Part shown: piece after piece, positions 37,701-52,700 of the stretch
Layout: the number at the start of each line of letters is the position of its first letter
Numbering within the stretch: the stretch's first letter is position 1
DNA from: Trichoplax adhaerens
Lineage: Eukaryota; Placozoa; Uniplacotomia; Trichoplacea; Trichoplacidae
Length of the DNA stretch: 64,000 nt
Assembly (NCBI RefSeq): GCF_000150275.1
Contig: NW_002060944.1
Coordinates: 7,825,181 to 7,889,180, forward strand
Direction of reading: 5' to 3'
Notes under the pieces: generated by a model
Seen by the model: the letters and a program-made list of their open reading frames with translations, nothing else
The model's database searches: none
Told to the model about the DNA's origin: nothing
Program-made: the position numbers and the translations under genes

Positions 37701-40700
37701 AATGTTATTATATTAGATAACGTTAGAAAGCTCAGAATATTTGATCATGAGCTTATTTCGTAACCAGAACTCCGTCGATATTTTGTAGGAGTACAATTAT
37801 TGATATTCTTTTCCTTAAACTTTTTCAGAACATATCTTCAAAAAATTATCCAATAGCTAATTTTATCTATTGAAATCAATTAAGAGATATCCGTAATACC
37901 TAAATTTTTACCTTTTACTGATCAGTATTCATACCGATATTAATTGATTTAATAGGAACTTAAAACGTAATTTTATGCGAAGTTTTACATCTGAAGCATT
38001 CAGTAAAAACAATACTCTTCAAAACTTGTAAGTTGGTGAAAAATAGTTTAATTTTGAAGATATTCTTGTATTGCTGTTTTTTTGATTTGTGATAGTGGAT
38101 AATCATACTGGAAATAACTTTATTTATTTATGCAGTTATATGACATTTCTATCTTCAATTAAGTCATCACTTCTGTTTACAATAACAATTAAACAGTTTT
38201 CATTTCATTACTATCTTAATTTACAGTCTATTGTATATTTGTAAATTAGAAAATTGCACGATAATTTCATGGTGCAACTTCGTCAAGGATCAATGGATAC
38301 AGTTCCGAACTTGAATTATTTGTAAGTTGAATAGATAAAAAATTGAATGTATTTTAGCCACAATTTTAGCTGCGGTCTTGATGACGGTGATATTTAAATT
38401 GATTTACTAAATTTTAAAGTTATAATCTGAGCAAATATGGTACCGATAATTGTTTTTTATGTTTGTATATCTTTCCTGTCTATCTAAAGAATCTATAAAT
38501 GTGATATGATTACTACTATAGAAGTCTTAGCCGATCAACGAGATAGTCAATATTTTTGTATCTATATATACATGCTCTCAAATCATAATTAAATTTTGAT
38601 TGATCCTTCTCTAGAAGAATCGCTTATCTTAATCTAAGGCTATAGCAGATTAGTCTTAATTTCCAATCTGTTGAAGATCATTATATCTAACATCAATTGG
38701 ATCAGTAATTACGAAAAGATCCTTATATTTTTATTTTCATTCGCTTCATCACCTTTCTATTGATTTAATGCAGCTTCATCAATAAAGCTATGTATATATA
38801 ATATACGTGCATCTGAAAGTTTTTAATGTAGAAATGACAAATCTTATCTTACTTCCGGAACTTTTTAAAATTAATAATAAATGTCTTACATCATTCTCAA
38901 TGATGCAACATTAAATGATGTTTATTCATCTTTTAAATCTTAGATTTAAAATATAAATTACTCAATAGCGATAACTTTATACAATCATAGTTTGGTTACT
39001 GGGTAGCTAAGGTCATAATGAATGCTAGTATTTCATATAGCCATATTGTTGCTCTTGTATGCTTTATTTCTTGGTTTAATTATGTTAATTTCTATAACAG
39101 AGTTTCCGGAATTCATTATAATCTGTATAATTACATATTTAGGTATATTGGAGGGAAGTTCTTCACAGGATTTGACGCAAACAGTTTACATCAGTTTAAT
39201 AATTTAAAATTATTGTAAGTTCCCTTAGCGATATTAATATTTGAACCACATTAAAATATTTTAAGCCAAGAAATAATGCAGTTGTCAACGATTTTATTGA
39301 TTAGCTAAACTATGACCTATAATGTGCTGAAATAATGCTTGCTATTGCTTCAGATTATTTGTTAGATGTACCAGTATTTTTTAAAGGCTAGAATTTTTGC
39401 GTAGGTTTATTGTAGATTTTTACTTTACTTTAGTTAAGGTTAAACTAATATGGTTGGATTTTATTTTGTTAAACGTGACTGTATTCGATCAGATTTGACT
39501 AGAGAAAAAGGTATTATTGATATTTGTAGAAGATAAAAATAGCTGTAGTCAATATAATTTTTTTGTCGTTGCAGATACATTCGATTTGGAAATTTTTCCG
39601 CTCTTCAGATCAATTCTCAAACATTTGCCAATTTATCTACTTTGACTGACTTGTTCGTAATTTTTTAAATCTATGTTATTCAAGAATGACATAAATATTA
39701 TTGTTTATTAAAACCGAGTTTTGATTTCTAATATTTGATAATATATCGTAAATCTTGGACTATGATCTAATTTGCAGATTACGAATCAGATTTATGCAAT
39801 CTCGATATACTTTACTATAATTAGAAACATCGGAGCAATTAATACAGGGAAGATTACAATTGCTTCTAAGGCATTTTCGATGAATCGAAATTTGAAGAGA
39901 CTGTGAGTAGCAGCCAGTAAATTTTATGCGTATCTTTCATGTGGTGTACTTTTATGCTGTCATAAAGTAACGGTAAAGTTATGGTGTAGGATTAGACATC
40001 AAATTGTAAGTATGTTTCTAGTACGTTAGAATATTGCAATGGTATCTGCGGTATAGAAAATCGCGCATTGGACCGGTTAACGAAACTCTTTTCGGTGTAA
40101 GTTTTTTATTTACAAAGTCTAGTCGAGTTTATGTATATCAGCGCTATGATTTGATAAATCAAAATAATTATAATTTAAAGTTTGTTTAAGCGCTAGATAG
40201 TTAGATCTTGTTGACATAAATTAAATTCTAATTATAACTATATTAATTCTTACTCTTATTGTGCATTTCTTTTATAATTATTACGTATAATTTCAAAGTA
40301 ATATCAGGTACACACGTATAGAAAATTTGCCTCTTGGATTATTCAGTGAGAAACCAAACCTAAGAATAGTGTAAGTTGGCTTTCTTTATGCAGTACAAAT
40401 GTGCAATGGATCGAATCATAAAATAAGCATGAGCTATTTTAAAGTAATTGCAATTATAATAAAAGTAAGAAAAAAGCTATGCGGTTCTTTGATGATTTCA
40501 TAGCTTGATAGTAGAATTTGGTATGCTCTTTAAGAAGTTGTTACCCTCCTGATTGATTGTTAATCATGCATTTTCCTATAATTTCTATACTGTAGATACC
40601 TACAAATGAATAAGATTAGAGTAATACCAGATGGAATTTTTAATCATTCAACAAGAATTAGTAAAATGTAAGTTGCTTTTTCAAATAGTACTTGTAATGT

Positions 40701-43700
40701 TGTTAACGAACTAATTATTAGCGTAACTAGCTAAGTATACCTATGGTGGAAATAAAATTTATTGAAATAGTTGAAAATGGATTACGATCCTAAAGCATGG
40801 CCGAAGCATTAACATTTCGCTCTCGAATATCCTTCAAGAGTGAAAATTTAAGTCTATGACATGTTGTCAATTCTAAACTTGCTGTAAATTTGTAATGGAT
40901 ATGTATCATATCTGAGAGAGTAACCTTTATCATATAGAATCTTTATATCGTCACTACTAAGGCATACAATGTAATGGCTCATAGCGCCAATGTTCATCTC
41001 CATTTATGTGAATAAGTTTTATAACTTTATTCGTCCTTTAAAATTGAATGCTTCTGTGATTACAATAACTCTCTACACGTACAGTGTCGTGTTATCATGT
41101 CTTTACATGATAAGCGATAATACCTAACATTTGCGGTACTTATCAGAGAATTTACATGTTTTCTTTGATTGGAATAGATATCTAAATGATAATCAGTTAA
41201 CTAAGCTAACAAGCTCCATTTTTGCTCATTTATCAAAGCTAACTATAATGTAAGTTATAAAACGAAATATCTTTATGTAAAGTAAAAGATTGAAATAAAT
41301 TTCAATCGTAGGGGACGTTACAAATATTTAACGTTCAAATTAAAATTCGAAACAATTTTATGTTTATATAGTGATTTATATAATAATCGAATTGCATATA
41401 TCCAAGACGGAGCTTTTCGGGGCTTAGCGAAGTTAAAATATTTGTGAGTTGTCATAAAATGTCACAATTTCATCTTGCTAACTAATAATTACTCGTCCAG
41501 CTTCTAACGAAATCGAATAATATTATTAATAGCTATTCGTTAGTACATATTATTCATTATATTACCTTATCATGATTTAAAGATAAGTATTTAAATCAAG
41601 TCGGACCTTTATTTCTCTGGTCACAATTTAGGTTATTGGACAGAAACAATATCAAAAGTATTGATATGAAAATCTTTACTGGTCTAACCGGCCTTAGACA
41701 GTTGTATGATTTGTTCTAAATAGTAATAACTGTTTAGCAATATGTTATCAATGCTTATATTTATTGAAAGTCAACCAGAATTGTTTTAGCAGCAAAAGCT
41801 ATGCTACATATGAATGCTATATTTTTAAATTTTTCGTTACTTTATTTACCTATTGCTAGATGTATTATTAATACATGCTTAGACAGAAGAATTCCACGTA
41901 GCATAGACAGATAGTTTAATTCTTAGGAATCAGCATAACAGACACATATCAAAGATTAATAATATAATTTTAATTTTATAGCTTAAAAATAATTTAATAA
42001 TGATTTCATTATCGAATGTCATTCTGGGGAAATTATATTGTTAGACCGTCGCATTTCGAATGTAGAACACTGTTTTCATTTCTTATACGTTTATATTTGA
42101 TCTCTATAAATTTTACATTCACCGTAATTAACAGATTTTAAAGTAAATATGTGTGTTTCAAAGTAGAATATTGCCCTAATTAATTGGCTCTTTTATTTTG
42201 AAATTCAGGAAGTTATCCTCTAATCGAATCCTTAAATTGGTTAATAGAACTTTTTCCACGTTCATTTCACTAGTAAAACTGTAAGTTTATTGTACGGATA
42301 AATCTAAATAATATCATAGAATAATATCTAACAAAAATATTGCTTTAAAATTGTAAAGATATATGTGATATTAGATTAAAAACTCGAACTATTGTCAATC
42401 AGCTATTGAGCATCATTTTATATTAACAGTGAATTATCCAGCAATCTCATTGAAGTTATTGAACGTAATGCATTTACTGGCTTGATTAATATTGAAACTA
42501 TGTAAGATTTTATATGATTTAGCTTTTAAAAAGATGTTCGTTCATTTCAGTTTAAACAAAAAATTTTCAATCACAGAAATAATTAAATTTCTTGATTAAA
42601 TACAAATGTATTGAGAACATTACCTCACAATATGATTCATGATAGAGATCTGTCAAGTAATAATGTTAACAAGATTGAAAGTCAAACTTTTTCCAATTTA
42701 TCCAAATTAAAGACATTGTAAGTATATCTATATTACAATCACAGTTATCATTTTCTCGATTCAATATTTCCTTTGCTATTGCGAAGTGAATATTAAATTG
42801 TATCGTTAGACAGAAAAATTACTGATCGAGCTACATATATGTATCTTAGTCTATCATAAGATAAATTCGCCTTTGCAATTATATTTTCGGCCTTAACTTA
42901 ACTCTTTATGAAATTTTTTGCAAGCAGAAAGATAGGCAAGATATTGACGCTTAGCTGTTTTACGAGTACTTATTTCATACAATCTTAATAAAATTTGGCG
43001 GCATTCTTTACTGTGCTATATTCCTTTCAGAGTTAATAAGCTAGATACTTAGAGCATGAGTATATGACAGCAGTACCAAGGATTTACCAATCAGTTTTTA
43101 GGATCGTTCGCCTCGAGGAAGGCGCACTGTTAGCATCTTGATCAGCAGGTCTAAATTATTAAAATAAATTTACAAGTATTTCTAGAACCAAATCGTTTAA
43201 TCTATAAAAAGCATGATAAGAGTTTGTTTACGAAAGGTTATTTTGTGGCTTTCATATTTTTGAATTAAACGATGCATCCGTTCGGTACTGATTAAAACCG
43301 TGTTGAATCTCTAATCTTAGCGTAATACTTGAAAGATTCTTAGATAATAATGCCATCGACAATATTGCAGTTGGAGCATTTAAGGGATTAATTAGATTAA
43401 GAGAATTGTAAGCTCTTAAGATTTTGAAGTATTTTCGTCTTATATTTCGAGATATGTCTTTTTGTAAATTAATATGTACATTGAAATTTAGATGGCTGCA
43501 GGGAAATAATTTGGCATTTATTAATAGTGGTATGCTGTCATATTTAAGCAATTTACAAATCTTGTAAGTATTATTAGAATAATCATTTTCTTAAGTCAAA
43601 ATTAAATGAAATTAGATATAAATGAGATTAGATATAAATGAGATTGGATAGATATTTTCATTCGTATTAGTGTCTATTTCCGTTTGTTACTCAAATTCTT

Positions 43701-46700
43701 AAAAGATATGTATTAGTTATACGAACATTTATTAACGGTACTTAATATTTACGAGAATATAGACTGCAATAATGATGAGCTGTTTAAGATTAAATTAGTT
43801 ATTTATAAGTAATTTATTCCTAATTTGCTAATTTAGGCAATTATCTGACAATCAAATAAGCTATCTGGATAATGACAGCTTAAGTTCCCTAATTAATCTT
43901 GATATGTTGTAAGTATTAAATTGTTACATTTTATTTGTGGGATACTTAATATCGAGCGATTGCATTTAAAACTAATACGAGATATAAAGTTTATTGTCTT
44001 AACTATCGAATAGAATTCAAGTTTAATAGGTATATATTTATTGCTTAGAAATTTGGCGAATAACAGACTTACTAATCTCTCCTCCGCTGCAATGAATGGT
44101 TTAATTGCTCTAAGTACCTTGTAAGTATTATAAAAATATTTACTGGCAATGTAATAATTGTTGAGTAACTTTGCTATTGCTTACAGTTAGCAGCATAATT
44201 TATTCTGTAACATCATTCCTTTGATACTGCTAATTTGATAAGGTACCAATCTTCTCTCACTTTAATTTCCATTAAAATGTGATATAATAACTAGGTATTT
44301 GGACGAAAATAGGCTAAAACAATCTAACTTTATTCAAAATTTACATTTACCAAAATTACGTCAATTGTAAGCGCGTACTTAGCTGTACGAAAATCAAAAT
44401 ATCTAAATTGAAATTATCGTACAAGTACTGGAGTTAAAGGTTTACAATATTCTATTACTTTTGAAAGGTATTTAAGAAATAATGAGATTAGAATCTCGGG
44501 ACAAATTGTGATAGACAAATTATATCAGTTAGAGATGATGTAAGTGTTAATAAATAAATGATGCTAAAGTATATTTGTTTTATTCTTTCTTATTACATCA
44601 AAGTATAATGTCAACTGACAGGTATTACAGATATGTCTTAAAGTTTATTACAAAAGTCAACAACTAATTTTAATCTCATTTCCTCATATTTAGTGCATTA
44701 GATGGGAACTTAATATCCAGTTATGATAGTATATTATCATCTCAAAATAGTATCATTAAAAACATGTAGGTTAAGATAGAATTACATCTGCTACTTTTAA
44801 TTTAAATCTAAGCCTTAATGATACTTATAATTCTGTTCTACTATAGCCCTAAACAAGAAATAACAGGCTTTAATTATGCTGGAATATAGAACTTTGTTAT
44901 TTAATGTCTTCTGCTTTTACAATATTAGATCGTTATCCAGGAGTAAGATTAGCAATCACTACCGTCAGCCGATGAATATTTCCTTGAAATGTCATGAGCT
45001 GTATGAATTCCATACTTAAATATTGAAAAAATTTAATATATTTAACTTAAGTTTTCTGTTTTACTTCTAATATACTGTATATGTAATTGATGTATCGCTT
45101 TAAAGAAGTGTATTTGAAGTTTGTTTGGATGATATATTACCTAATCGTAGTGATGCACCCATACTTGATTAAGTTGATCACTATATTTGATATAACTGAA
45201 TTAAAATTATTAGATGTTATCGTGTTGCTAATATTAGAAATAATCCTAGTTCTAAAATTAGTCATTGCTGATTTTCGATTATTTTCGAATATCTGAATAT
45301 GGTTTGTGACCTATAAGAATAGATGTGCTGTAATTGTGAAGATATCCAACACCTTGCGATGTTGGACTATTAACTTAAGAGTAATCATACCTCTTAAGTA
45401 AATAGATTTCTACCGTAGAAATGTTGCTTATTTATTTGAAGAGAATAAAGAAATTGACTATCAATCATATTAAATCTCTTTTGAGATTGGTAAACCTTAT
45501 ATATACGTACTGTATGTATTTTTATATTGCAGGGATTTATCATATAATTATCTTCATCATTTACCGCAATTTCATGGGCAAGATCAGATAGAAAGGCTGT
45601 AAGGCTACATTTATTGATATAAGTAAATTCTTTTTATTATTTCTAGCCAGCTAAATTGCTGGTTCCTTGAATAGTATTTATTAATATAGCGCAGACTTTG
45701 CTTAATTATTATCATGTAATTCGTGGTCTGTAACCAGATCAACAGAAATTACGTGGTTACTTTAGTATTAGTAGATGAGCGTAGCACGGTGGAACAAGGT
45801 AGCGTAACAATCAGATTATTTTGATACAAGGATTCCATGTATTTACTTGCATAAAATTATCTTCTATAAAAGGAATTATTCTATGAATATATGAATTTAA
45901 TCTGTTACTATAAAAGTAGATTTTATATTATTTTAACACACTGCTTATTTTATGTCATCTAGAAATTTATCCTATGATAGGATATCTTTGCTTTCAGCGG
46001 ACCGTTTATCAAGTTTAAGTTCATTAAAATTGTTGTAAGCTTATAAATTCTCATAGAAGCTAGGATTAACGCCATTTGTTGCACCTAAATTTAAGATAGT
46101 TTCATTTGTCAGTGATCTAAGAGGAAACAAAATAACAAATATTCCAGTTGGATTTTTTCAAAGGTTAACAAGTCAGAAATATATCACAGATATGTAAGTT
46201 GGAAAAAATACTTAAATTTAGCTGTTTGTCGAATGCCAGTGATAGGAAGAGCTAATACATCTATCTCATATAGCAATTTATCAACGAATCGCCTTGTTTT
46301 TTTTCATGAAGATACATTAAGTTCATTAAGTGAATTAAATTACTTGTAAGTTTAATGGAAATATTGTTAGATTCGCAGCTACGAGTATTTTAAAGAAAAT
46401 AGTACGTAGGTGTTGATGATGTACTAAATATAATTTATACTTTTACTCTTTTTGATGCTTTTCAGACAAATTGGTAGTAATCTTCTTGATTCTATCCGAT
46501 TTTTGAAGAATGCTTCAAGTTTGATAAGTCTGTAAGTCAACTTTGTATCTTAATGTCACGGTACGAACTACCATGAAGAAATAGCCATCTAAATTTGGTT
46601 AATATAATATAGTGATATTATATTACAACTAGTTACTTACAATAGGAATTACTCTAATTATAAATGTGTTACAGTAAATTTAATGCTGTGTTGCAATGTG

Positions 46701-49700
46701 CACTGAAATGATTCTGTGAATGGACATATTGTAGTCCGACTGTGAAAAATTAGTTAGTAGATGTTCTCACCTAAGTATTTTTATAAGAGGACTCATGAAT
46801 GTTAGCTGCTGTAGATGGGTATATAAGCCCGTCAGATATTTGAATAAAGTAGTTCTCAATTGTCTAGTTGAGTTTAACGTAGAATCAAAGGCGTCTTAAT
46901 TCTTGTGCGATAGTAAAGGGATACTGAATCCCGGAGACTATAGTAATTTAGAGATTTATTTTACGTTATCCTTGTCACTAAGCTGGTTTGTGACACCCAT
47001 CTCTCTATCTTTGAATTTTTTTAATGTGCATGATATTATAGTGCATTGCTCTAAATTTTACTCGTAGTCAAGATACAGGGCCGTCTTTCCTAACACGCTT
47101 TTTACTTTGTCTTATACAGGACGTTAATCAATAATAATATTGATCGCCTTGACAAAATTATTCTGGACGATTTGAAAAAATTGCAAAAACTGTGAGTTAA
47201 TTAATGATTCTTTCACTTAACAACTTTAATAAATAGCCATATATTTTATATTGATAAAGAATGGTGATTTATAGAATTTACTATAGTTTGCACAGCATTT
47301 GTTTAGTTTTCATAAATCTCCAGCATTATGATTTCTTTGCGATACATTTTAGATAAATAAATAAAAATAAACTAATCCATCGATAATTTCACCTTAAAGA
47401 TCTGTGCAACAAAACTTTATAACAAAATTAGAATCTGGCTTATTCAAATCGCTGAGAAACCTTACTAATCTGTAAGTTTGAAAGATCTTCTATACTTGCT
47501 ACGTTATTTTTGGTCATCAAATCTAGTTTATTTTTGTCTTAATAAAATACTGCTGGAATTACTTTCGCACCCATTTTTTTGGACCATGCTATTCCTTAAA
47601 TCTTAAATTATTTATTTCTATGGATCTTACTGCCAGTAATTGAGCTATAACTACTCATCAGAGATTGTTATCAGCAAGTATTAACGTGAATATTTTGTGT
47701 TCTGTGCATTTAGCATTTTAAATCTATTTAATTTACCCAATATGCTAATTTCAGCAAGATATTTTTCGGGTATGAATAGCTTAATATGTTGTAGCTTAGC
47801 CCATTTCTTGGTCTGCGATATTGATTTTAAGGAAGTACTAATCCTGTATAAATAATGTAGTGTCTTGAAAAGTCATGCATATAATTTATGATTCGTGAGC
47901 ACTATTTAAGTTCAAGCTAGTATCATTCCATTCATTTTTATTCAATTTATTGTGCCATCCTGAGACTTTTATATATTTCTCTTTTGTGGCACCAACTATC
48001 ACAGATATAAAAAATTTGGACATTTTTCATTATTCTAGATACGAAATCTATAGTTATGATTGTAATCGTAAGATAATTTTGATATCAATGGATCTTTTAG
48101 TTGGATTGTTCCCTTAATAGAATAATGTAGGCCATACTAAAATCATTTTGATATAGATTTTGCGTTATTTATTGTAATTCTTGCATAATAGAGATCTCTC
48201 ATCAAATAAGATCAACATCATCGAAGAGAATGCTTTTGACGGACTAGATCAACTTCAACGCCTGTAATTGTCTTGCTTATACATGATCTAGATATATACC
48301 ATAAAATGTTTAAAATTTCGCTTTCCAAAGTATCTAACAATTTACTGTAATAGACAATAGTATTTAGACTCTACTTTTCTGTCTAGTCTAATCAGTCTTC
48401 TTATTTCTATTTTAAAGATACCTGGACCATAATCAAATATCGGACTTGACATTTCTACGTTCTATTAGTTTAAGAAATTTACAGTTAATGTTAGCAATGA
48501 TCTAGGTCAATCGTCCGTTATAGCTGGAGTAAATTGATTTTTTCACTCGCAGATCGCTAAGGGAAAATCAGATAAATGAATTACATGGCCGAGATTTTAA
48601 GACTGTTCTTAGTTTAACGGCAATGTAAGTTTATCGACCAGTCGATGGTAACCTTGTTTCGCGTTTTTCAATCCTAGATTTACTTTATTATAAAATTTTT
48701 TACTTTATTTATCTTTATAGCTATTTGGATTATAACAATATTTCAAGCTTAATGGATACAATTTTTAATCAGCTTTACAAACTTCAAACTTTGTAAGTGA
48801 CGGTATTAGTTAGAGTATAGGTCTCTCATTTTATTTGTGTCTTATTCCACTCTTATATTTAATTTATTTTTGTCTAAACTATTTTTTCCTTATTTCTAAA
48901 TTAGCTCCATAACCCACAATAGAGTAAAATCATTAATCTGCAATCGTTATTATCATCAAATACGTCGAATTTCTCTAAAGGCTATGTAAAAATGACATAA
49001 ATATATTTTTGTGATAATATGTTAAAGGACTATGTAGATTGGCAATAAATTTCTCCATTTTATTAACATTTTGCGGGCATACCATTTTTTCTGGTTAAGG
49101 TACCTGACATATAATGATATTACATTCATATCAGACCAATGCTATTCACTTTTTGAAAATCTGTTGGGTTCGCTGTAAGTTTCATGGGCTTACATGTATA
49201 AAATGATGTTGCATATTTAATTTTCAGAAGAATGAATTATCTAAAAATATTTCACATTTGTGCTACGATTAATATCTTAGTGGTTCATATCTATAATTTG
49301 TTATTTTAAAGCATATTTTCTAAATTCCAGGGATATTGGATTTAACAATCTGGCTCAAAATATTCCTGAATTCGCCTATCGCATATTCCGCCGCGATTTA
49401 CAACTGACTCGGCTGTAAGATTAAACCTATTTTCCTGTTAATTTAAAAATGGTTTATGTCATGAACTTGTTTATGAAATTATTACGGTATAACTTTTCTG
49501 TAGCAACTTGTACATGGTTATGATATGATAACTTATGCAATATTATAGTTATAACGGTTTATCCATGACGTTACATAATTTCTATACTGTAATGTAAGAT
49601 CGTATGATAAGCAAAGGTTAGAGAGGACAGGCCTGACAGCAGGCTCATAGCGTGCTTAATTTTCTCCTTTCAAATCTCGATTTTGTAATATGGATATTGG

Positions 49701-52700
49701 AGATATATCGTTGATTCAATCTTAAAATTAAATATTTTATTGATTTAATTCCCTCTTAAAATTAGATGGTATCAAAATTGATAATAATTACATTATGAAA
49801 ATCTTATTTCGTAGTGGGATCAGTGGAAATGGATTTACTCACTTATGGCAGGCTTATCGTAATGGTTTTTTCAAAAAAGAGATCGGATTGTAGGCGACTC
49901 TATTTGATTGATAGATTTTTAAAATTTCTAGTTATACAAAGTCTTATTGATATCTCAATTTTTCATTCTATAATTTCTTATTTATAACTATTGATATCAA
50001 TTTTGTTTTAGAGACATTAGTTATAACAATTTACCAGCAGATGAAGTAAAAAACCTGATTGGCAACATCTTTCCTCTTTACATTTGTCGTTACTTCAGAA
50101 GGATTGGAAGAGAAAGTATATTATTATACATGTCTCGTTGCTGGTCTACGTATTTGTAAGTTATCTTTATTAGACTTTCTACAAAGAGTCACAGAATTTC
50201 TAGAATATATAATAAAATTACGGTAGCAAATACTTACGAATACACTCTCACTTACAGAGGTTTAAGTGGTTTAAAATTACGGCAACTTCCAGGCGACGGT
50301 TTACGATCTCTAGAAGGCTATATTTATGCCTTGTAAGTAGAAATCAACAAGTGATTGAAATAATTATATGATAGAGTAAATAATACTTGATTTAAAAAAA
50401 TTTTAGCCGGTAAGATTAGGAATTACTATATATGTACTATTATATAGTGACAAATACTTGACGACGCCTCTATATACTTTCAAATTGGTAAAAGTTACAA
50501 TAAATATAGCAACATTTTACCATATTTTACATATATTCAGATTACTATTAGAAATAACATTTTACAGAGGACTATTGGCAATCCAATTTAGAAATGCCTG
50601 CAGTATTTGCGTAGATAATGTTTCTACCATTCAGAGTATAGTAAACTAACAATATCCTGATATATGAATTATATTTCTATTTTTGCCTCTAACTTTAATA
50701 GTAACGCGGCACTCTACTGCATGTGCTTATCTGTGCTCTAGCGTAGAATCTTGCAATACAGTTTATAGCTTTGAGCTACTAAATCTATCTTAATATAAAT
50801 ATAGAAAGTTACGCTATCGTATATCGTACTAAATATGGCTAATAGTTTACAATCCCAATACTAAGTTACGTTTCAAACATATATTAGAGCTATTATAAAA
50901 ATCAATACAGATAAAAATATCGATGCAATTACTCATCTAAGGTGCACTTACATAACGCTACTTTGATTTGATTATTCGACCTATGAAGCAATGCAACAGA
51001 AGTCTACCGTAGTAAAATTGCAGTTCACAGTAAACATCTATTTAAGTTCTAGATATCTGGCTAGAGCAACAATTTGGAATCTTTACAATCTTAAATTCTA
51101 TTATAGCATAAAAAAAGCAAGCATTAATTTGTAGCAAATGCGAATTGTATAATTTAGGTATTTGAATGATAATCAACTTACGGAATTTGATGTCGAAGAT
51201 ATTTTTTATGGAAGTGATAATAATATGCGAGAACTATGAGTCGAAAAAAAGATTGTAATAGTTAAAATAGCGACTGTAAGCTCTACCTTTAGCTTACATG
51301 GAGCAATTAACGAGTTGGTGGCATCATTTTCTAGCTATTATTTTACGTTTAGAGTTCTATATGAATTACTGTTTTAATTGCATTATAGCCAACTCTCCGG
51401 TAATAAGTTGAAAACTATCACAAATAGGCAGAATGTTCGCTTCTTAAAATTACAGCTATTGTAAGTTTATAAAAAGGATGATAAAGACTAAATTAGGGGT
51501 AAAAACATTTTACTGCTTTAATTATTTGGCTAATAGTATTTTTGAATATTTTCCTTTATTAATAATATTTCAAGTCTGCAGCTAATATATTTTTGCATTG
51601 CAAGGCTCACGCTGAAGGGTGTAATATTGATAGCGTTTCTCATTTCACTTCAGAAATATATCTGATAACGCCATCTTAAATTTTTGCAATAATAATTGGC
51701 AGAAGTTTGCTCCGATGTTGGAAATGATGTAAAACTTGATATCGATACAATTTAATTTCACTTTAATTTTGAAAGCTTTATTTTTGAATAATAAACCTAG
51801 TTCATTTTCTGAATACACACAGATATGATGCATTTTTGCTTTGATGCATAACTAATTATTCTGTATTTTTTATATCCATAAGCATAGAATACGAAAAGTT
51901 TGTATTTTTCTATCTAATATATTAAATATTATATGTTGTGAATAGCTATGTTGATCGATCAAACATCAAGGTATTAGATTCAAGGTGTTTGCAAAGGTTA
52001 TCAAATCTTCGACTTCTGTAAGTGCTGGCCTAAGAATTGATTTAAATGTGAATAGATTTTTGAAATGTTAATTCTATACGGATAGATCACTGAAAGACAA
52101 TCCACTGACATCAGTCGATGGACAGTCTCTTTATGGGCCTCTAAAATTGTCCACCATGTAAGTTTAATTCTGGGTAATTGTTATAGAATTATATTAAACT
52201 ATAGATATCTATTTTAATGTTACAGAATAGATCGAATCTACTTATTTTTATTGCAATTTTTACATACAATCTATTTTAATAGTGTATAAATAGATTCATT
52301 CGCCTTATTTTTGCAATTTTTATATATAATAAACCATATCTTGCAATGACCGTCAATGAAGTAGATTACAGTAAACTTGTAGATTATAAATCTATTAGTT
52401 TAGATGTCTATTTTATTATACAGTTTAAATTGGTTCTCTTTATTTTAACAGTTTTATACATATAGCAATCTCTATCTTGCTAGAGCAATAAACGTCAACG
52501 AACGAGATTCTAGTTAATTTGTAGATTACAAATCTATTGATATCGATATCTATTTTAATTGTACAGTTCAAATTAATTCTCATTATTTTTCCAGTTTTGC
52601 TTATATAGTAATCTCTATCTTGCTGGTGCAATGAACTTCAATAACTAGATTATAGCTAATATGTCGATTGTAAATCCATGTATTGAAACGTACAATGATC

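Larger units (their letters stand above)
36085..52157 (+). other. gene B LRR exon array, 49 symmetric exons
   Basis: Exon starts (72 bp unless a length is given): 36085, 36240, 36474, 36818, 36999, 37956, 38250, 39143, 39575(78), 39825(78), 40022(75), 40299, 40596, 41178, 41372, 41632, 42209, 42430, 42646, 43336, 43492, 43837, 44049, 44295, 44468, 44694, 44929, 45533(66), 45963, 46113(81), 46274, 46466(66), 47120, 47400, 48192, 48418, 48553, 48721, 48905(81), 49100(75), 49331(84), 49815(75), 50012(144), 50258(75), 51158(78), 51389, 51654(75), 51946, 52086. All have the same boundary phase as in gene A. Repeats read like DLSSNKINIIEENAF and QLSDNQISYLDNDSL. Exon 40022 carries a cysteine pair (EYCNGICGI). 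Confidence 0.87.

Noticed and set aside
45087-45296. Hydrophobic 69-codon ORF in a gene B intron
   Set aside because: It falls between exons 44929 and 45533 with no counterpart in gene A. Its hydrophobic look comes from AT-rich codons.
35028-46994. Reading the two family I LTRs in gene B as the ends of one full retrotransposon
   Set aside because: They are in opposite orientation and the sequence between them is LRR exons. LTRs of one element must be direct repeats.
51158-51240. AT-AC (U12-type) intron to explain the ATGAGT donor in gene B
   Set aside because: The U12 donor consensus (ATATCC) is absent and the next acceptor is ordinary AG. A lost donor is simpler.
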